A DNA stretch of 64,000 nucleotides, taken from assembly GCA_003049485.1 (NCBI GenBank), contig PYST01000012.1, forward strand, positions 66,682-130,681, in the 5' to 3' direction. Positions 41,806 to 53,268 of this stretch are shown piece after piece; the stretch's first letter is position 1; each line of letters begins with the position of its first letter. A program made the position numbers and the translations under genes. Source of the DNA: Ophioceras dolichostomum (taxonomy: Eukaryota > Ascomycota > Sordariomycetes > Magnaporthales > Ophioceraceae). The notes beneath the pieces were generated by a model. That model searched no databases, had not been told where the DNA came from, and saw nothing but the letters and a program-made list of their open reading frames with translations.

Positions 41806-43031
41806 TTCCAGGACATAATGGTCGACAAGTTGGACCGGCAATAATCAAGCGCATATATATGAGTGTCGGCTCGCTGCCATTGTCATATGTGTGGGGAAAG
41901 TTTTTTTTGTTCCGATCAACTGTTTTGAAATTTCCCGATCTGGTTCCGTTGCTACCCCTGTTCCAGCGCCTTGTGCAGCTGTTTCACAGCCGCTCCCAAG
42001 CTTCCATGCCTCGCCTATGATCGTCAACGAGATCAGCTCGCCCATCAGCACCCCGGGTTGCGCCTCCAGATCAAAAGCTTAGCCAAGCCTTGTATTCAGA
42101 GTTTCGATTCCACAGAGCATCCCACGAGAAGCTAGCATTGAACTTCAAGTTGCCTCTTTTTGACCTCCCTCGTGTGCAATATCCCAGTGAGAGCAAGACG
42201 ACGTTGACGGCTTCGGAGAACCACGCCTACCCATTTCCTGGCCGTGAACGCACGAAGAGACAGATCTCAGCCAGGTTAGCCGTTGGTTTCGAGCACACTA
42301 ACTAGACAACCTACTCCGTAATAACTGATTCCAACGCAGAGTTGATGAGGGACGAGAGAGGAGTTGGCAGCGTGCGGAAGCTCTGAGCGCACCCCGCTTT
42401 GAGACAGGGGGTTCAGCTAAAGCCGCCGCTTTCCTTGTTACGGCGAACGGCACTGGACATCGCGGACGGCGCAGGTGGGGACTGGTGGAACTCCTTGCAG
42501 AACCATCAACGATTGATGAATCGCAACTGCTTCAACCGTAACTTTCTCCTCCGTGCACCTGAAGCTTTGGGTTTGCAAACATCCCTCGAGACGTCTCATC
42601 CCGGAATTTGTTGTACTTCCTTTCTAATATCAAGATCAGTATTGTTCCATTCTCTTGCCGGACACGGCTGGATGTGATCCGGGCGAACATCTCCGACTCC
42701 CTCTTGTCATCATTTGCGACCAACCTGACCGCCCCCAGCTTCTTCGACTGGAGGCATCGTCCTCAACTAAGTGGTGACCACCACTCAGGACACGATAACT
42801 CGCCATCGCGGACTGGATAGCGGCGCCTAAAGGAACCTCCTAAAAGCTGTTTGGCCTAACTAGACGCTGTTCTTAAGCGGATATCCAGGGCACCACTACT
42901 ACCAAACCCGCCAACAGTGTACAACCGATCAATCGACCAAGCCACGCGACCTTTCGGCCCCTCCCCCTGTCTCGCAGCAAGCCTAAAAGTGACGGACGGG
43001 GGTTCTTCCTTCGTCCGTCCCGCTGCCCCCG
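41806..43031. promoter_or_regulatory. Divergent upstream region between LeuRS and the permease
   Basis: 1.2 kb between start codons on opposite strands. It contains no frame that I can support as a gene. A symmetrical CTAAGTGGTGACCACCACTCAG-type stretch (about 42766–42787) includes GTGGTGACCAC-like dyad symmetry. No clear TATA box. Confidence 0.45.
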
Positions 43032-45026
43032 ATGCCTTCCCTATTCCCGACTAGTAGGGGCCAGGGCAATACCACTCGCGACTCGCTCGAGCTCGCCTCC
43101 CTAGCCAGCTCGAGCCAGCTCGGGGAGGACACAGGCGACGACACCTCCTCGCGGCCCAGCATATCCTCGTCGCGCAAAGCCTCCTTAGAACGCGATGACC
43201 CACTCGACTCCCAAAACCTCGCTGCCACAGGCGCCGAGCGCAGCGGCCGCCCCGGCGGTGGCTACGGTCACGGCCGATCGTTCTCCGTCTCGTCCGGCTT
43301 CGACCTCGCCGCGAACCTGTTCCCCCTGTCCTCGACGGCAGGCGGGTCCGGATACGCCCCGCTGGGCGCGTCGGCATCGGCCGGCACGCCGGGCGCGGGC
43401 ACGATGATGGGCGGCGGGTCGCTGGAGAAGCACAAGACGCTCACGTACCTGAACGGCCTCTCGCTCATCGTGGGCCTGATCATCGGGTCCGGGATCTTCT
43501 CCTCGCCCAGCCAGGTCAACCTCAACGTCGGGTCGCCCGGCGCGTCGCTGATCGTCTGGGTCGTGGCGGGGATCCTGGCCTGGACGGGCGCGAGCAGCTA
43601 CGCCGAGCTGGGCGGCGCGATCCCGCTCAACGGCGGCGCGCAGGTGTACCTCGCCAAGATCCTGGGCGAGCTGGCCGGGTTCCTGTTCACGTGGGTGGCG
43701 GTCCTGGTGATGAAGCCCGGGAGCGCGGCCATCATCGCCATCATCATGGGCGAGTACCTCGTCCGGGCCTTCATCGGCGCCGAGGCTGAGACCATCAACC
43801 CCTGGATCAACAAGTCGGTGGCGCTGGTGGGGCTCGCGCTCGTCACGTTCCTGAACTGCGTGTCCACGCGGCTGGGGACGCGCATAAACGACCTGCTCAT
43901 GTTCATGAAGTTCATCGCGCTGATCGCGATCACGGTCACGGGCATCGTTGTGGCGGCGACCGGGTATACATATAAAGGAGAGCCGAATTCGGACTGGAAG
44001 GACCGGGCGTGGTTCCAGGACACCAAGCTCGAGACGGCCGGCTGGGCGGTGGCGTTGTACGCTGGGCTGTGGGCGTATGATGGTTGGGATAATGTGAGTG
44101 TTGTCTGGTGTTTCTCTAACTCTAACGCAACGCAACGCCTTTCTTTGTGTCCGCCCTCTTCTAACCGCACTCCAACTTAGACAAACTATGTCGTGGGAGA
44201 GTTCCGCAACCCTACGAAGGACCTCCCGAGAGTGATCCACACGGCGATGCCGCTGGTCATCATTTCCTACGTTCTAGCAAACGTGGCATACTTCCTCGTG
44301 CTGCCACTTTCAGTCATAAACTCGTCCAACACAGTAGCGGTCATGTTTGGCGCGAAGGTGTTCGGGCCGGTCGGGTCTCTGATCCTGGCGCTCATAGTCA
44401 GCGCTTCTTGCTTCGGGGCTCTCAATAGCTCCACATTCACCAGTAGCCGCCTTGTCTATGTCGCCGGCAGGGAAGGCTACTTCCCCGCATTCCTTGGTCG
44501 GATCGGAGTAGGCAGCAGCAGCGAGCATGCCGCGTTGTCCATGTCCACCACCAGGACCCGGAACTGCTTTAGTAGGTGGCTGGCACGGCTGGTGGGCGAC
44601 GAAGACACGGGCCTGTTCTTCACGCCCATATGGGCGCTGGTGCTCAACGGCGTGCTGACCGCCGCGTACGTGGTAGTGGGCGAGTTCGGCACGCTGGTCA
44701 CGTTCTACGGCGTCGCGGGCTACACTTTCTACTTCCTGACCGTGCTGGGCCTGATCATCCTGCGGGTCAAGGAGCCTCAGCTGGAGCGGCCTTACAAGGC
44801 GTGGATAACGACCCCCATCATCTTCTGCTGCGTCAGCCTCTTCCTACTCAGCCGCGCGGTCTTCTCCCAGCCCCTGCAGACCCTCATCGTGGTCGGGTTC
44901 GTGGTCGCGGGTATTCCCGTGTACTTCTGGCGCATAAGGGGCCGGGAGCCTATCTCCAAGAGGGAGAGCGGCGAGGGCAACGGAGGCTCAAGATGGAAGT
45001 TCTGGAAACGATGGTCCAGGTCATGA
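43032..45026 (+). CDS. Amino-acid permease, APC superfamily (LAT/MUP-like)
   Basis: Exons 43032–44093 and 44181–45026 encode 635 residues; the 87-bp intron joins GWDN to TNYVVGEF. A Ser/Gly-rich cytosolic tail of about 135 residues precedes TM1, which bears the APC signature GLSLIVGLIIGSGIFSSP. About twelve hydrophobic helices follow, with WVVAGILAWTGASSYAELG (TM2) and ALYAGLWAYDGWDN (TM6 region), motifs shared by L-type amino-acid transporters and fungal methionine permeases. The C-terminus is short, basic and cytosolic. The N-terminal tail has many Ser and Lys residues that could serve as phosphorylation and ubiquitination sites. An amino-acid substrate is likely; which one cannot be told. 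A loop of about 20 residues (SSSEHAALSMSTTRTRNC) is poorly conserved in such proteins. Confidence 0.87.
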
Positions 45027-45526
45027 TGAGATGGTAGTCGGTACTGGATGCCAGACTCTCTCCCTGGTGAGGTGCAACGTCCGGTCAGCGTAGCGCAGGC
45101 TTGGGTTGTTGCAATAGATGCAATGATAGCCGATAGTGTTTTCTATACACTTGTATATATTTTGTAAATCGTTCCATAACTTGGATCTTTCGGAGATGAT
45201 AAAGTGGGTTTGAGCGTAGCGCCGTGGTACATGTCAACTCCCGCAACTTGAATACCTCTACCCTAACTTTACGACTGGGTCCCAAGGCATGCAGTTTAGC
45301 GGTGTTAGGCACCAAAACCACATTGTCTCGGCCCGGATGCTTCGTGCAATCATTAATTGAATTTCGGAGTTTAGCTCGGCCGACCGAACTCCGTCCACCG
45401 ACCCTATAAATTTCAAGTCATGCTCTTTCGTTCCACCAGGTCTGCGTGCTTCTTAAAAATCTTCTGTATTGCCTTGCTAAACGTATTGCTAAACGTATTG
45501 CTACTCACAAACAGTTCCTAGCCGTC
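45027..45526. other. Intergenic region between permease and AIM32
   Basis: 500 bp with no gene recognised. A tandem TTGCTAAACGTATTGCTAAACGTATTGC direct repeat (about 45473–45500; unit about 12 nt) lies just before the AIM32 ATG. Confidence 0.45.
45473..45500 (+). repeat. Short tandem repeat in the AIM32 leader
   Basis: The 12-nt unit TTGCTAAACGTA occurs twice in a row and then begins a third time, ending 27 nt before the AIM32 ATG at 45527. It is probably simple slippage, but its position in the leader could affect translation. Confidence 0.5.
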
Positions 45527-46881
45527 ATGTCTCTACGGCCATTGACTGTGAGCCTTCAGCGGGCGACTCTGCGGCTCAATTCTGCAGCCTCGCTAGTTGT
45601 TGTCATCCAGACGACTCGACATTCATATTCATCATCCTCAAACAAACCGGCCCCTTTTCCTACTGTTGAGACCTGCCCTTCCCCGACATGCGCCTGTTCC
45701 GCGCCTCCGGAGATGCCGAAAGGGATGGAAATCGACCGGGACAAACCGCTCAACGGTCTCATCTCCAAATATAACCAGCACGTGCTCGTCTGCACTGGCA
45801 AGGACGACTGGCCGTCGAGGATTGAGGAGGATAACAGCGGCGACAACCTGGCTGCGGATCTAAAGGAGCTGTTTGGTCGTGGAGGCCGGTTTAGTGATGT
45901 GAGTGAGGCCCTCTTCAACTGCTCTTCCAACCTACCTTACCTAGGTAGGTACCCAGACCTGCGGTGCTGAGTTCTCGGTCACCTCCCTACAGAGGTCCGT
46001 AAGAGCCAAAGGGTTCTGAAAGTGAGTGAGACAAGACACGGGGACGGTATACATGCTGACGGTAAGTGCCTTTCCCGCTCTTCTGTCTCTCTTCCGTTTG
46101 GGTTTGGGAAATGAAGCCATTTCACAACATCTCAGTCCTGAACTCGTCCTTCCCGTCCTCGGTGCCCTCGCGGACGGAGCTGCACACAACATCAGCCTAC
46201 CTCCTCCCGAGCTTCAAGTACGTGCCGTTCCTGCCGAGGGTCTCGTTCGAGGCCGTGGAGGCCCTGGCGAAGGGCTACCTGCTGCCGGAGAAGCTCCACC
46301 CGGCGCACTACGTCATATCGCCTCTGCACCGCGACGTGCTGCTGCGCAAGCCCGCCTTCCAGAGCCTGCTCTGGGGCGTGCGGGACGTGGAGGACGTGCT
46401 CGTCCTGGTGTGCGGCCACGGCGGCCGCGATGCGCGCTGTGGCATCTACGGCCCGCTGCTGAGGGCGGAGTTCGAGACGCTGATGCCGGAGTTCGGGATC
46501 GATGTGCTGTCTGGCCCGGTGGCTGTTGAATCGGAAGCGCCGAGGTTAGAGGAGGCGGGCTCGACGTCGACGCCGGCTGGCGATAGTGAAGGTGGTCAGG
46601 AGGCAGGGAAAGGGCGGAGCAGCAGGATCACGGGGAGGGTTGCGGTGATCAGTCACATAGGCGGGCATAAGTTCGCTGGGAATGTGATCATATACCTGCC
46701 GCCCAGGCTGAAGGACGAACGGGGTGCGCCTCACCCGCTTGCTGGACACGGCGTTTGGTATGGAAGGGTTGAGCCTACGCATGTTGAGGGCCTCATACGC
46801 GAAACGATCAAGAAAGGGAATGTCGTAAAGGATCTTTTTAGAGGCTGCATTACGCCAGATAGTGAGATCTTGAGGCTATAG
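45527..46881 (+). CDS. AIM32: AIM32-like thioredoxin-fold [2Fe-2S] protein, mitochondrial
   Basis: Exons 45527–45898 and 46117–46881 encode 378 residues. The ATG at 45527 starts an Arg/Leu/Ser presequence (MSLRPLTVSLQRATLRLNSA). The frame is open upstream only from a GTG. The intron (218 bp) starts GTGAGT and ends AAATGAAG; it contains a copy of the TACCTAGGTA motif, and the join gives RFSD|PFHNISVLNSSF, as in relatives. The C-terminal Apd1/Aim32 ferredoxin-like domain has the cluster ligands: C223-x8-C232 in VCGHGGRDARCGIYGP and H304-x3-H308 in HIGGHKFAGN. Yeast Aim32 works in mitochondrial redox quality control. The acceptor is unusual (purine-rich), so a very small extra exon cannot be excluded. 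A Gly/Ser insert lies between the two ligand pairs. It lies in tandem with the CYC2-like gene. Confidence 0.88.
45931..45953. repeat. Dispersed TACCTAGGTA motif, copy in the AIM32 intron
   Basis: The word TTACCTAGGTAGGTACCC with a flanking CCTACC, 33 nt into the intron. It contains the palindrome TACCTAGGTA exactly. Confidence 0.6.
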
Positions 46882-47191
46882 AGAGGCCCGATCGGGCAGA
46901 TATAATATCACTGATAGGTGATCTCCTCTCATCAATACTGACCGGTTCATCTCTAGTGTGATGGATGCTGCAGTGGACAAGTTCGTCTGGTCTGGTGTAT
47001 CAATAGCTGTAATGTCACTGCAGTGCGCTAAATTTCAGCGGTGGATCCGCTGTAACTGTCTGAATTTAGCAGGTAGATTCGAAAATCTCAGCAAGCCGAG
47101 GCTGAAATTTTAGATCTGACGTCTGAAAAATCTCAACCTCATTTCGCTCAACTCGACAAGCTACCAAGTCATATTTTCATTCTCATCGAGA
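46882..47191. promoter_or_regulatory. Promoter region of the CYC2-like gene with palindromic cluster
   Basis: 310 bp between tandem genes. The central part (47016–47113) is unusually rich in inverted repeats (listed separately). No TATA box is obvious. Confidence 0.5.
47016..47113. repeat. Nested inverted repeats, possible MITE remnant
   Basis: CACTGCAGTG (47016–47025) is a perfect palindrome. GCTAAATTTCAG (47027–47038) is mirrored by CTGAATTTAGC (47060–47070, one base shorter) and again by GCTGAAATTTTAG (47101–47113, one extra T). CAGCGG/CCGCTG (47037–47042 with 47047–47052) forms an inner stem. It could be a decayed terminal-inverted-repeat element or a regulatory cruciform. Confidence 0.45.
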
Positions 47192-48685
47192 ATGGAGCGA
47201 CATGCGCCGCGGAGTCTCTTCCGTGGCTATGCTGGACTCAAGAAATATCATTCACGACAGTTTAAGAGAAGTTGGATCCCCCAGACGCGTCAAGCCATCC
47301 TTTGTCGGCACCATCACCATGCCCCTTTCTCAATACCAGCATTTGCAGGTTATCACACAACGCGAGCCGCATCCACGACCCCTATGCGTGGGCCAAAAGC
47401 TTCAGCTGGAGAACCCGCCAGTCCCCTAGAGCCGATCTTTCCCAAAAAGACTCGGCTATGGAAGATCGTCCTGGCTATCACGTTAGGGGGTGTTCTTGTG
47501 ATCTCCTACGTCTCACTCAAACAGGAGAGCGGCGACCAGCCCTTGGCGCAGTATCTGCTCACAGGTCGGGAGCTGAACCCCAAGACCTTCGTGCCTTTCA
47601 CAATCGTGTCTAGGGAGCAAATCACCGAAAACAGCTTCATCCTCACCATCCGTCCGCAAAGTCTCTCTTCCTCATCCTCACCACTGCCCGCAACAATATC
47701 CCGCTTACTCGCATTCTTCCTGCCAAGCCTGCGCGAGCACTCACACGGAGCCGTCTACGCCGCGGCCTGGGCCTACGGCCTCTGGGCCGTCGAGTTCAAG
47801 CAGCCGCAGCTGCAGATCGCGCGCGAGTACACGCCGCTGCCGCCGTTGTACGGCCGCGAAGAGGATGACGAGAGGACGGGCGACTTGAGGTTCTTCGTGC
47901 GCGCTGTCGGGGGTGGCGAGGTCTCGACGTACCTGAGCCGGCTGCCGCTTGGCGCTACTGTTGAGCTGCGCGGGCCGCACCTGGGTTTTGACGTCAGAAG
48001 GCGTCTTGGGCTGCAGCTGGCCGCGACACCGCGGCGAGTAGTCTTCCTCGCCGGTGGGACGGGGATTGCGCCGGCGCTACAGGTCGTCCGGGCGGTGCTG
48101 GACGATGCATCATCATCGGCCAGGGATGATTACAGCGGGGTAGATGGCCAGCAGAAGCCCGCCGTGTCAATAGTCTGGGCGAATCGGTTGCGAGCCGACT
48201 CTGCAGGCTGTGATGCGGCGGACTCGGACCTTCCTCCGGCGTCATCACCTGTGGTAAAACAGTTGCTTGCGATGATGCAGCGCCATGGGGAACACCTTGA
48301 CCTTCGCTGTGTAGTGGACGAAGACAAGACTTTCATCGATGAGCGGCTCATTCGATCGTCTATATCGAGTAGTCCCAGAACAAGCAGCGGTGTCGACAGC
48401 ACCGGGCGTTTGGCCGGCTCACAGAGTAGTTGTCCATATCACTCTGACGTTCTTCTGCAACGCACCGCGACTGACCCAGCCGCGAAAGAAGCGCCCAGAT
48501 GTAGTTGTGCATCGGGCCGAGATTTGGTGTTCGTATCTGGGCCGGGTGGATTCATCAACGCATTGGCAGGCCCCAAGCTTTGGGAGGATGGACACGAACT
48601 CCAGGGCGCTGTGGGAGGGTTGTTAGGTAGGACGAGGAGAATATACCGAGAGCAGTTGCGTGATTGGCTCGTCCTCAAGCTGTAA
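47192..48685 (+). CDS. CYC2-like mitochondrial FAD/NAD(P) oxidoreductase
   Basis: A single exon of 497 codons. The first about 80 residues are rich in Arg, His and Ser with hardly any acid, then one transmembrane helix (about 90–107): the layout of an inner-membrane protein facing the intermembrane space. The catalytic part is a ferredoxin-NADP reductase fold: AREYTPLPP (210–218, the RxYTxxP flavin motif), GGEVSTYLSRLPLG (second flavin/phosphate motif), GGTGIAPALQVV (288–299, NAD(P) ribose loop), and VSGPGGFINALAGPK near the C-terminus. Yeast Cyc2 has this arrangement and supports haem attachment to cytochrome c. Cytochrome-b5-reductase relatives are the alternative. A long Ser/Asp-rich loop interrupts the NAD domain. 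It follows AIM32 on the same strand. Confidence 0.75.
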   Translation: MERHAPRSLFRGYAGLKKYHSRQFKRSWIPQTRQAILCRHHHHAPFSIPAFAGYHTTRAASTTPMRGPKASAGEPASPLEPIFPKKTRLWKIVLAITLGGVLVISYVSLKQESGDQPLAQYLLTGRELNPKTFVPFTIVSREQITENSFILTIRPQSLSSSSSPLPATISRLLAFFLPSLREHSHGAVYAAAWAYGLWAVEFKQPQLQIAREYTPLPPLYGREEDDERTGDLRFFVRAVGGGEVSTYLSRLPLGATVELRGPHLGFDVRRRLGLQLAATPRRVVFLAGGTGIAPALQVVRAVLDDASSSARDDYSGVDGQQKPAVSIVWANRLRADSAGCDAADSDLPPASSPVVKQLLAMMQRHGEHLDLRCVVDEDKTFIDERLIRSSISSSPRTSSGVDSTGRLAGSQSSCPYHSDVLLQRTATDPAAKEAPRCSCASGRDLVFVSGPGGFINALAGPKLWEDGHELQGAVGGLLGRTRRIYREQLRDWLVLKL

Positions 48686-49059
48686 GGTAAAGCCTCTTGC
48701 TCATTCGAAGAAGACTTGGTTGTACAACATTTTGAGTGTGATATATTAAAGAAGCCTGTAAAATTCTAGCTGGCGGGAAAGATGGATAGAACTTGTTTGA
48801 ACTTAAAGTTTGTTGATACAAACATACATGGGAATAAACACAACCCTCCCTCCACTTTGGAATTGATGGTCTTCTTGTACACGCTGAGTTCGGTAACCTG
48901 ATAGAACGCCAAGAACAATGCACCTTATATCGGGAAGGACGAGGCAAGCAAGATGAAGCTGGTGAGGTGAGCGTGGTGGTAAACTTGTTGACATTTGAGA
49001 TGGAAACTGGAAGGAAAGTACGAGACAAAGAGGAAAGCATAAAACGCCATCGCCTTGGT
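48686..49059. other. Convergent 3' region between the CYC2-like and NEO1-like genes
   Basis: 374 bp between two stop codons on opposite strands, A/T-rich near 48720–48840 as expected for 3' UTRs. No gene. Confidence 0.5.
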
Positions 49060-52000
49060 TTATATGCCCTGAACCTTTCTATAAGACGGCGGCTTCATAG
49101 TCCTCCTGATAAGCTTCCCGACGTAAGGTGGTATTAATGAAATCGACCCGATGGCTAGTACACGCCACAGGAATCCCCTAGACGACGAGAAGAAACGAAC
49201 GCGTTAGCGACAGTCGGCACCACGATAATAGAGCACGGGTATCAGAAGAGTTCAAGATATGGGGAGGGAGGGAGGGTGGTTAGGGGAGACCTGAGGGACT
49301 TACCAAGAAATGATAAACTCAAGGTCGAAGTATCCGCCCAGGAACGGGAAAGACCCGACGAAGAGCAGGAACGTGCCGACTATGGAGAAGATCATGACCG
49401 GATGCCACGTCGTGATCTCGATGGCGACCATGAGCAGCTCGTTCAGCACCAGGACGGTGAAGCTGACGGCGACCATCCTGGGGCCGTCGACCTCGGTCAG
49501 GATCTGAGACAGGCCCTGGATGATCCCCCCCTGGTAGATGGACACGAAGACCCAGACGAAAAAGGTGCGGTACGACAGGGACCGGCCCTCGGTGAGCTCC
49601 TTGTACAGCTCCGGGTACAGGTTCGCCAGCTCCTCGTCGACGTCCTTGTCCAGCACGAGCGAGAAGACGGGGAAGGCGGTGTAGATGGTGGCGTACCCGA
49701 CCAGGAGCCAGTCCTTGTAGAGGCCCTCGGGCTCGAACTTTATGGCGATGCTGTACATGGTCTGGCACACGGCGATGATCAGGCCGCGGTGGATGACGAA
49801 CTGGGCCAGCTTCGCGCTGCGCTTGTAGCTGTTGCGGCCGTGCCACACGAGCAGCTTCGTGAGGTGGTGGAACTGCTCGATCGAGAAGTCGGCCGCCAGG
49901 CTGGCCTGCCGGCCCTCCTTGCCGACGATGCCCACGCCGACGTCGGCGGCCTGGATCATGGACACGTCGTTGCCGCCGTCGCCGATGCAGCACACCCGCT
50001 TCTTGGTGTACTCCTTGATCAGGCGCGCGACCTCGGCCTTCTGCGTCGGCGAGCACCGGCACGCCACGACCGTGGGGAGCGTGACGGCCACGGAGACGAA
50101 CGCGAGCCGGTGGTGCGTCAGGAAGAGCGCCAGGCTCTCGCCGTCGATCAGCAGGCAGGCGTCCGTCTTGCCGCGCAGCAGGTCGAGGTGCTCCTGCGCG
50201 CTGGGGCTTGAGCCGTCGGACTGCTTGCGGAGCTTGGCCACGGTGTGGATGTACTGGCCGCGGGCGACGAGCTTGGAGCTGACGGCCACGCAGCGCGCCG
50301 TCTCGACCTTGTCGCCCGTCAGCATCCAGATCTTGATGCCCGCGTTGCGCAGCAGCTCTAGTGACGGTTTGACGTCCTTCTGCAGCTTGTCCTCCACGCC
50401 CGTGACGCCGAGCAGCTCGAGATCGCGCTCCAGATGCTGGGACACCACCGCCTGCATCCCGGAGTCGCGGGCCGTGAATCCCAGGGACGCCTCCTGGTAG
50501 CGGACCGAGAATTCGCGGTACTGCTCCGGAGAGAGGCGCTTCCGACCCACGACCAGGGTGCGCAGGCCTTCCCGTGCCATGTTGGCGGTCTCCTCGTCCA
50601 GCCAGTCGTTGGCTGCCACGATGGAACCCATGACGGTGTCGGCGCCCTTCTGATAGAACCAGATCTCGCCGCTGCCGGCCGGGTCCGGCTCGGCAGGGCC
50701 CTCTTGGGTGCGGTCGAGGAACTGCACGATGACGCCCATGCGCTTCCCTTCAGAAGTGAAAGGGAATATGTCCAGGATGCGCACCTGAACAAGCGCACGG
50801 CCTGTCTCTGGCGAGCTGAGAACCATGGTCTTGCGGTCACGGTACGTCAGCCGCAGGCCCACGGCGTCGGTCCACTTGACGATGGCGATCTCATCCGGGG
50901 AAGATGCCTGGTAGGATGTGACGGTCTTGCCGTCCTCCTCTTCCGCTGTGGGCGTGACATTGTGGCAGAGGGCCAAAGCGAGGACGACGTCGCGGACACG
51001 CGCACCGATCTCGCGGCGTGTCCGAGTCGCACCACCCAGGTTAGGGCCACCTGAGAACACCGTCGACGGTGTTACCAGTAGCCCATCCTGCTGCTGCACC
51101 ACGTGGTGGAATCCTTGCTTGATGTAAGCGGCCACTTCGTCCATGGCCTCATTGGCGTACGAGACGGTGCCGACGTGGATCTTCTTCATCTCCATCTCGT
51201 TCTGCGTCAGAGTGCCGGTCTTGTCGCTGAGGAGATACTCAATGCGGCCCAAGTCCTCAGGGATGGTACTGGTCCTGACTACGGCGCCCGGCATTCTGGG
51301 GTCGCGCTGAATAAACCAAGAGTAGACGCTCTTGCCCAGGTCGAGGTTCACCCGCAAACTGATAGGCACAATGGTCGAGAAGAGCACCAGGAAGCGCATG
51401 ATCTTGACGTACCACACGCTCCCTGTCGTGTTCCCGAAGCCTTCCAGAGCTACCAGGATAATGGAGAGGGCCAATGTCAAGGCACACAGGATCTTGGTCA
51501 AGGAGTTGATCTCGTACTCGAGTAGCCCCGTTTTAGACCGGGACGGTGCCGTTGAGAGAGCCGACCTCGTCTGCGGGCCCGTGTAGAGGATCACCGCCAG
51601 TGTGGTCGCGTTGGACGCGATGACAGTGTTGGCCCAGGCCGTGTTATCGATACCGAGAGGAGCAGCATGAGTGGTAGGGTTTGAATCGGCTGTACCATCC
51701 TCGCCTCCGTTCTGAGGCATAGAAGCCGGGTTGATCGCGTCCTGGCGGGTAGGTAGTAGCTCGAGCGTTCCCACAAACTCGTTGACCTTCCTGTCAGGCT
51801 TGCCGGCGGTGACTCTGAGGCGGACCAGTTCCTCTGTCGCGAATTGCTGCGACAGGGGCGAGGCAAGACGCAGCTTCCAGTCTGTCTCGCCGTCCAGCTG
51901 GTCTGTCCGGATGAAGGTTTCACCGCCAGGGCCACTGCTCTGAGAACTATCGGCCGCGGTCACTCCCGTTTCTGCGTGCGGCTTCCCCTGTGTGCTCCCG

Positions 52001-53268
52001 CTCCCCTCACCGCTTGTCCCCTCATCCAGCGCCAGCAACTGGGGCTCCACAGTCTTGACACCTGGTGCCATAGCTGGCGGAGCTGCATGAGACTCGGATA
52101 AGCACTTGAGAATAACAACGTCGGCCGGCACTCTCTGGCCCTTGTGCAACTTCAGCACATCACCGACTCGGAGGTCCTTGGACGCCTTGGCGACCTCCCT
52201 GATCTCGGAGGAAGGGGCTCTGCGCACGACGCCCTCCCCTTCCGCCTGCTCCTCCTCCTCCTGAATGTCTGACAGGCGATCCCTCTCTCCCAGCCTCCGG
52301 CTCGAACCCCTCCGCGAGAGACTAGCTGACTTCAGCCTTCGTTTCGACCTGTTGTGGGGTTGCGATGTCCCTGGCTCATCGAACTGAATAACTGTGTATG
52401 GTTCGGAGTTGGCCTCGTTGTCCCGTCGCCTCCTGGCGATGTCGTCAACCGCCTCCTTCCCCAGCGTGATCACCAAGACGAACGCCAGCGGGGCGATATA
52501 GGTCGATATGTATCCTATCCTCAGTGCCGGGATAGCCTGGGAGAGGGCCACGAGGAGGAAATACATGTTGAAGAAGAATGAAAACTCGTTGTACAGCGTG
52601 ATCGGGAGGAATGACCATGGCGTGTACTTCGCGTTCGACACTATGTTTGGAGGAAACCTGGCGGAACGGGACGAGCCGACTGCGATGATCCGCGACGCTG
52701 AAGGGTCGTGCTCCTCCTCCTCCTCATCTTCTACCACTGCCACATCTCCCCGCCCGCGCGCTCCAGCTATGAAGCTGGGCAACCTCAAGTTGCTCGCCAG
52801 GCTCTGGAGGCGCTCGTGGGCGGAGGACCTCCGTCGGTGCCTCCGCCTGCCGCCGCCGCCGTCGCCATGACCCGGGAGGAGAGGGGCATCGTCAGCCGAC
52901 GCCCTGCCACCATCCTCGAACCTCGACGACGACGCGTCTCCCTCGCTGCCAGAAAGCAGGCCTGCAGTCACGTCATCGCTAGCGTTTCTGCTGTGGCCCA
53001 GCTCTCCGTACCCCCCGGATCCGTTCCCACTCGCTCGCCGCAAACTCCCCATGCGGAGATTTCGCAAAGCTATCCTAGGCGCCCTCTGATCGGCTGAAGC
53101 GGCGTTGGAGGTGTGGTTTCGTCGTCCAGGGCCAGAGCTCCTCGGCGTCGTCGATGATGTGGTCGTCTGCGGGTCGAGTTCGTGGAGGTCGATCTCGAGA
53201 TCAGAATCGGAGTCGTCGACCGGCGAGTCTGGCGGCTTGGTTGGCTCGTATGAGTGTTGAGGAGGCAT
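49060..53268 (-). CDS. P4-type ATPase (phospholipid flippase), NEO1/ATP9 class
   Basis: Minus-strand exons 53268–49304 and 49177–49060 encode 1360 residues. The large exon alone would end at an in-frame TAA inside the donor TG|GTAAGT; splicing the 126-bp intron to CTAG|GGGATTC restores TGG and adds 39 codons ending PPYVGKLIRR…PPSYRKVQGI, the family C-terminus. About 210 low-complexity residues precede the flippase core: FPPNIVSNAKYTPWSFLP (first helix region), the DKTGTLTQNEM phosphorylation site with D682, the MLTGDKVETA hinge and GDGGNDVSMIQAADVGVGI. Ten helices are expected. NEO1-class enzymes act at Golgi and endosome membranes, largely without a Cdc50 subunit, and flip PE and PS to the cytosolic leaflet. 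The N-terminal tail is longer than in yeast Neo1 (1151). It is divergent from SEC16. Confidence 0.9.

Noticed and set aside
49300..49303. Stop codon of the P4-ATPase directly after EFIISW
   Set aside because: The TAA is part of a strong donor (TG|GTAAGT), and splicing to 49177 restores the conserved C-terminus.
49276..50211. 311-codon open frame opposite the P4-ATPase
   Set aside because: Antisense shadow; repeated Asp/Val/Gly composition mirrors the flippase codons.
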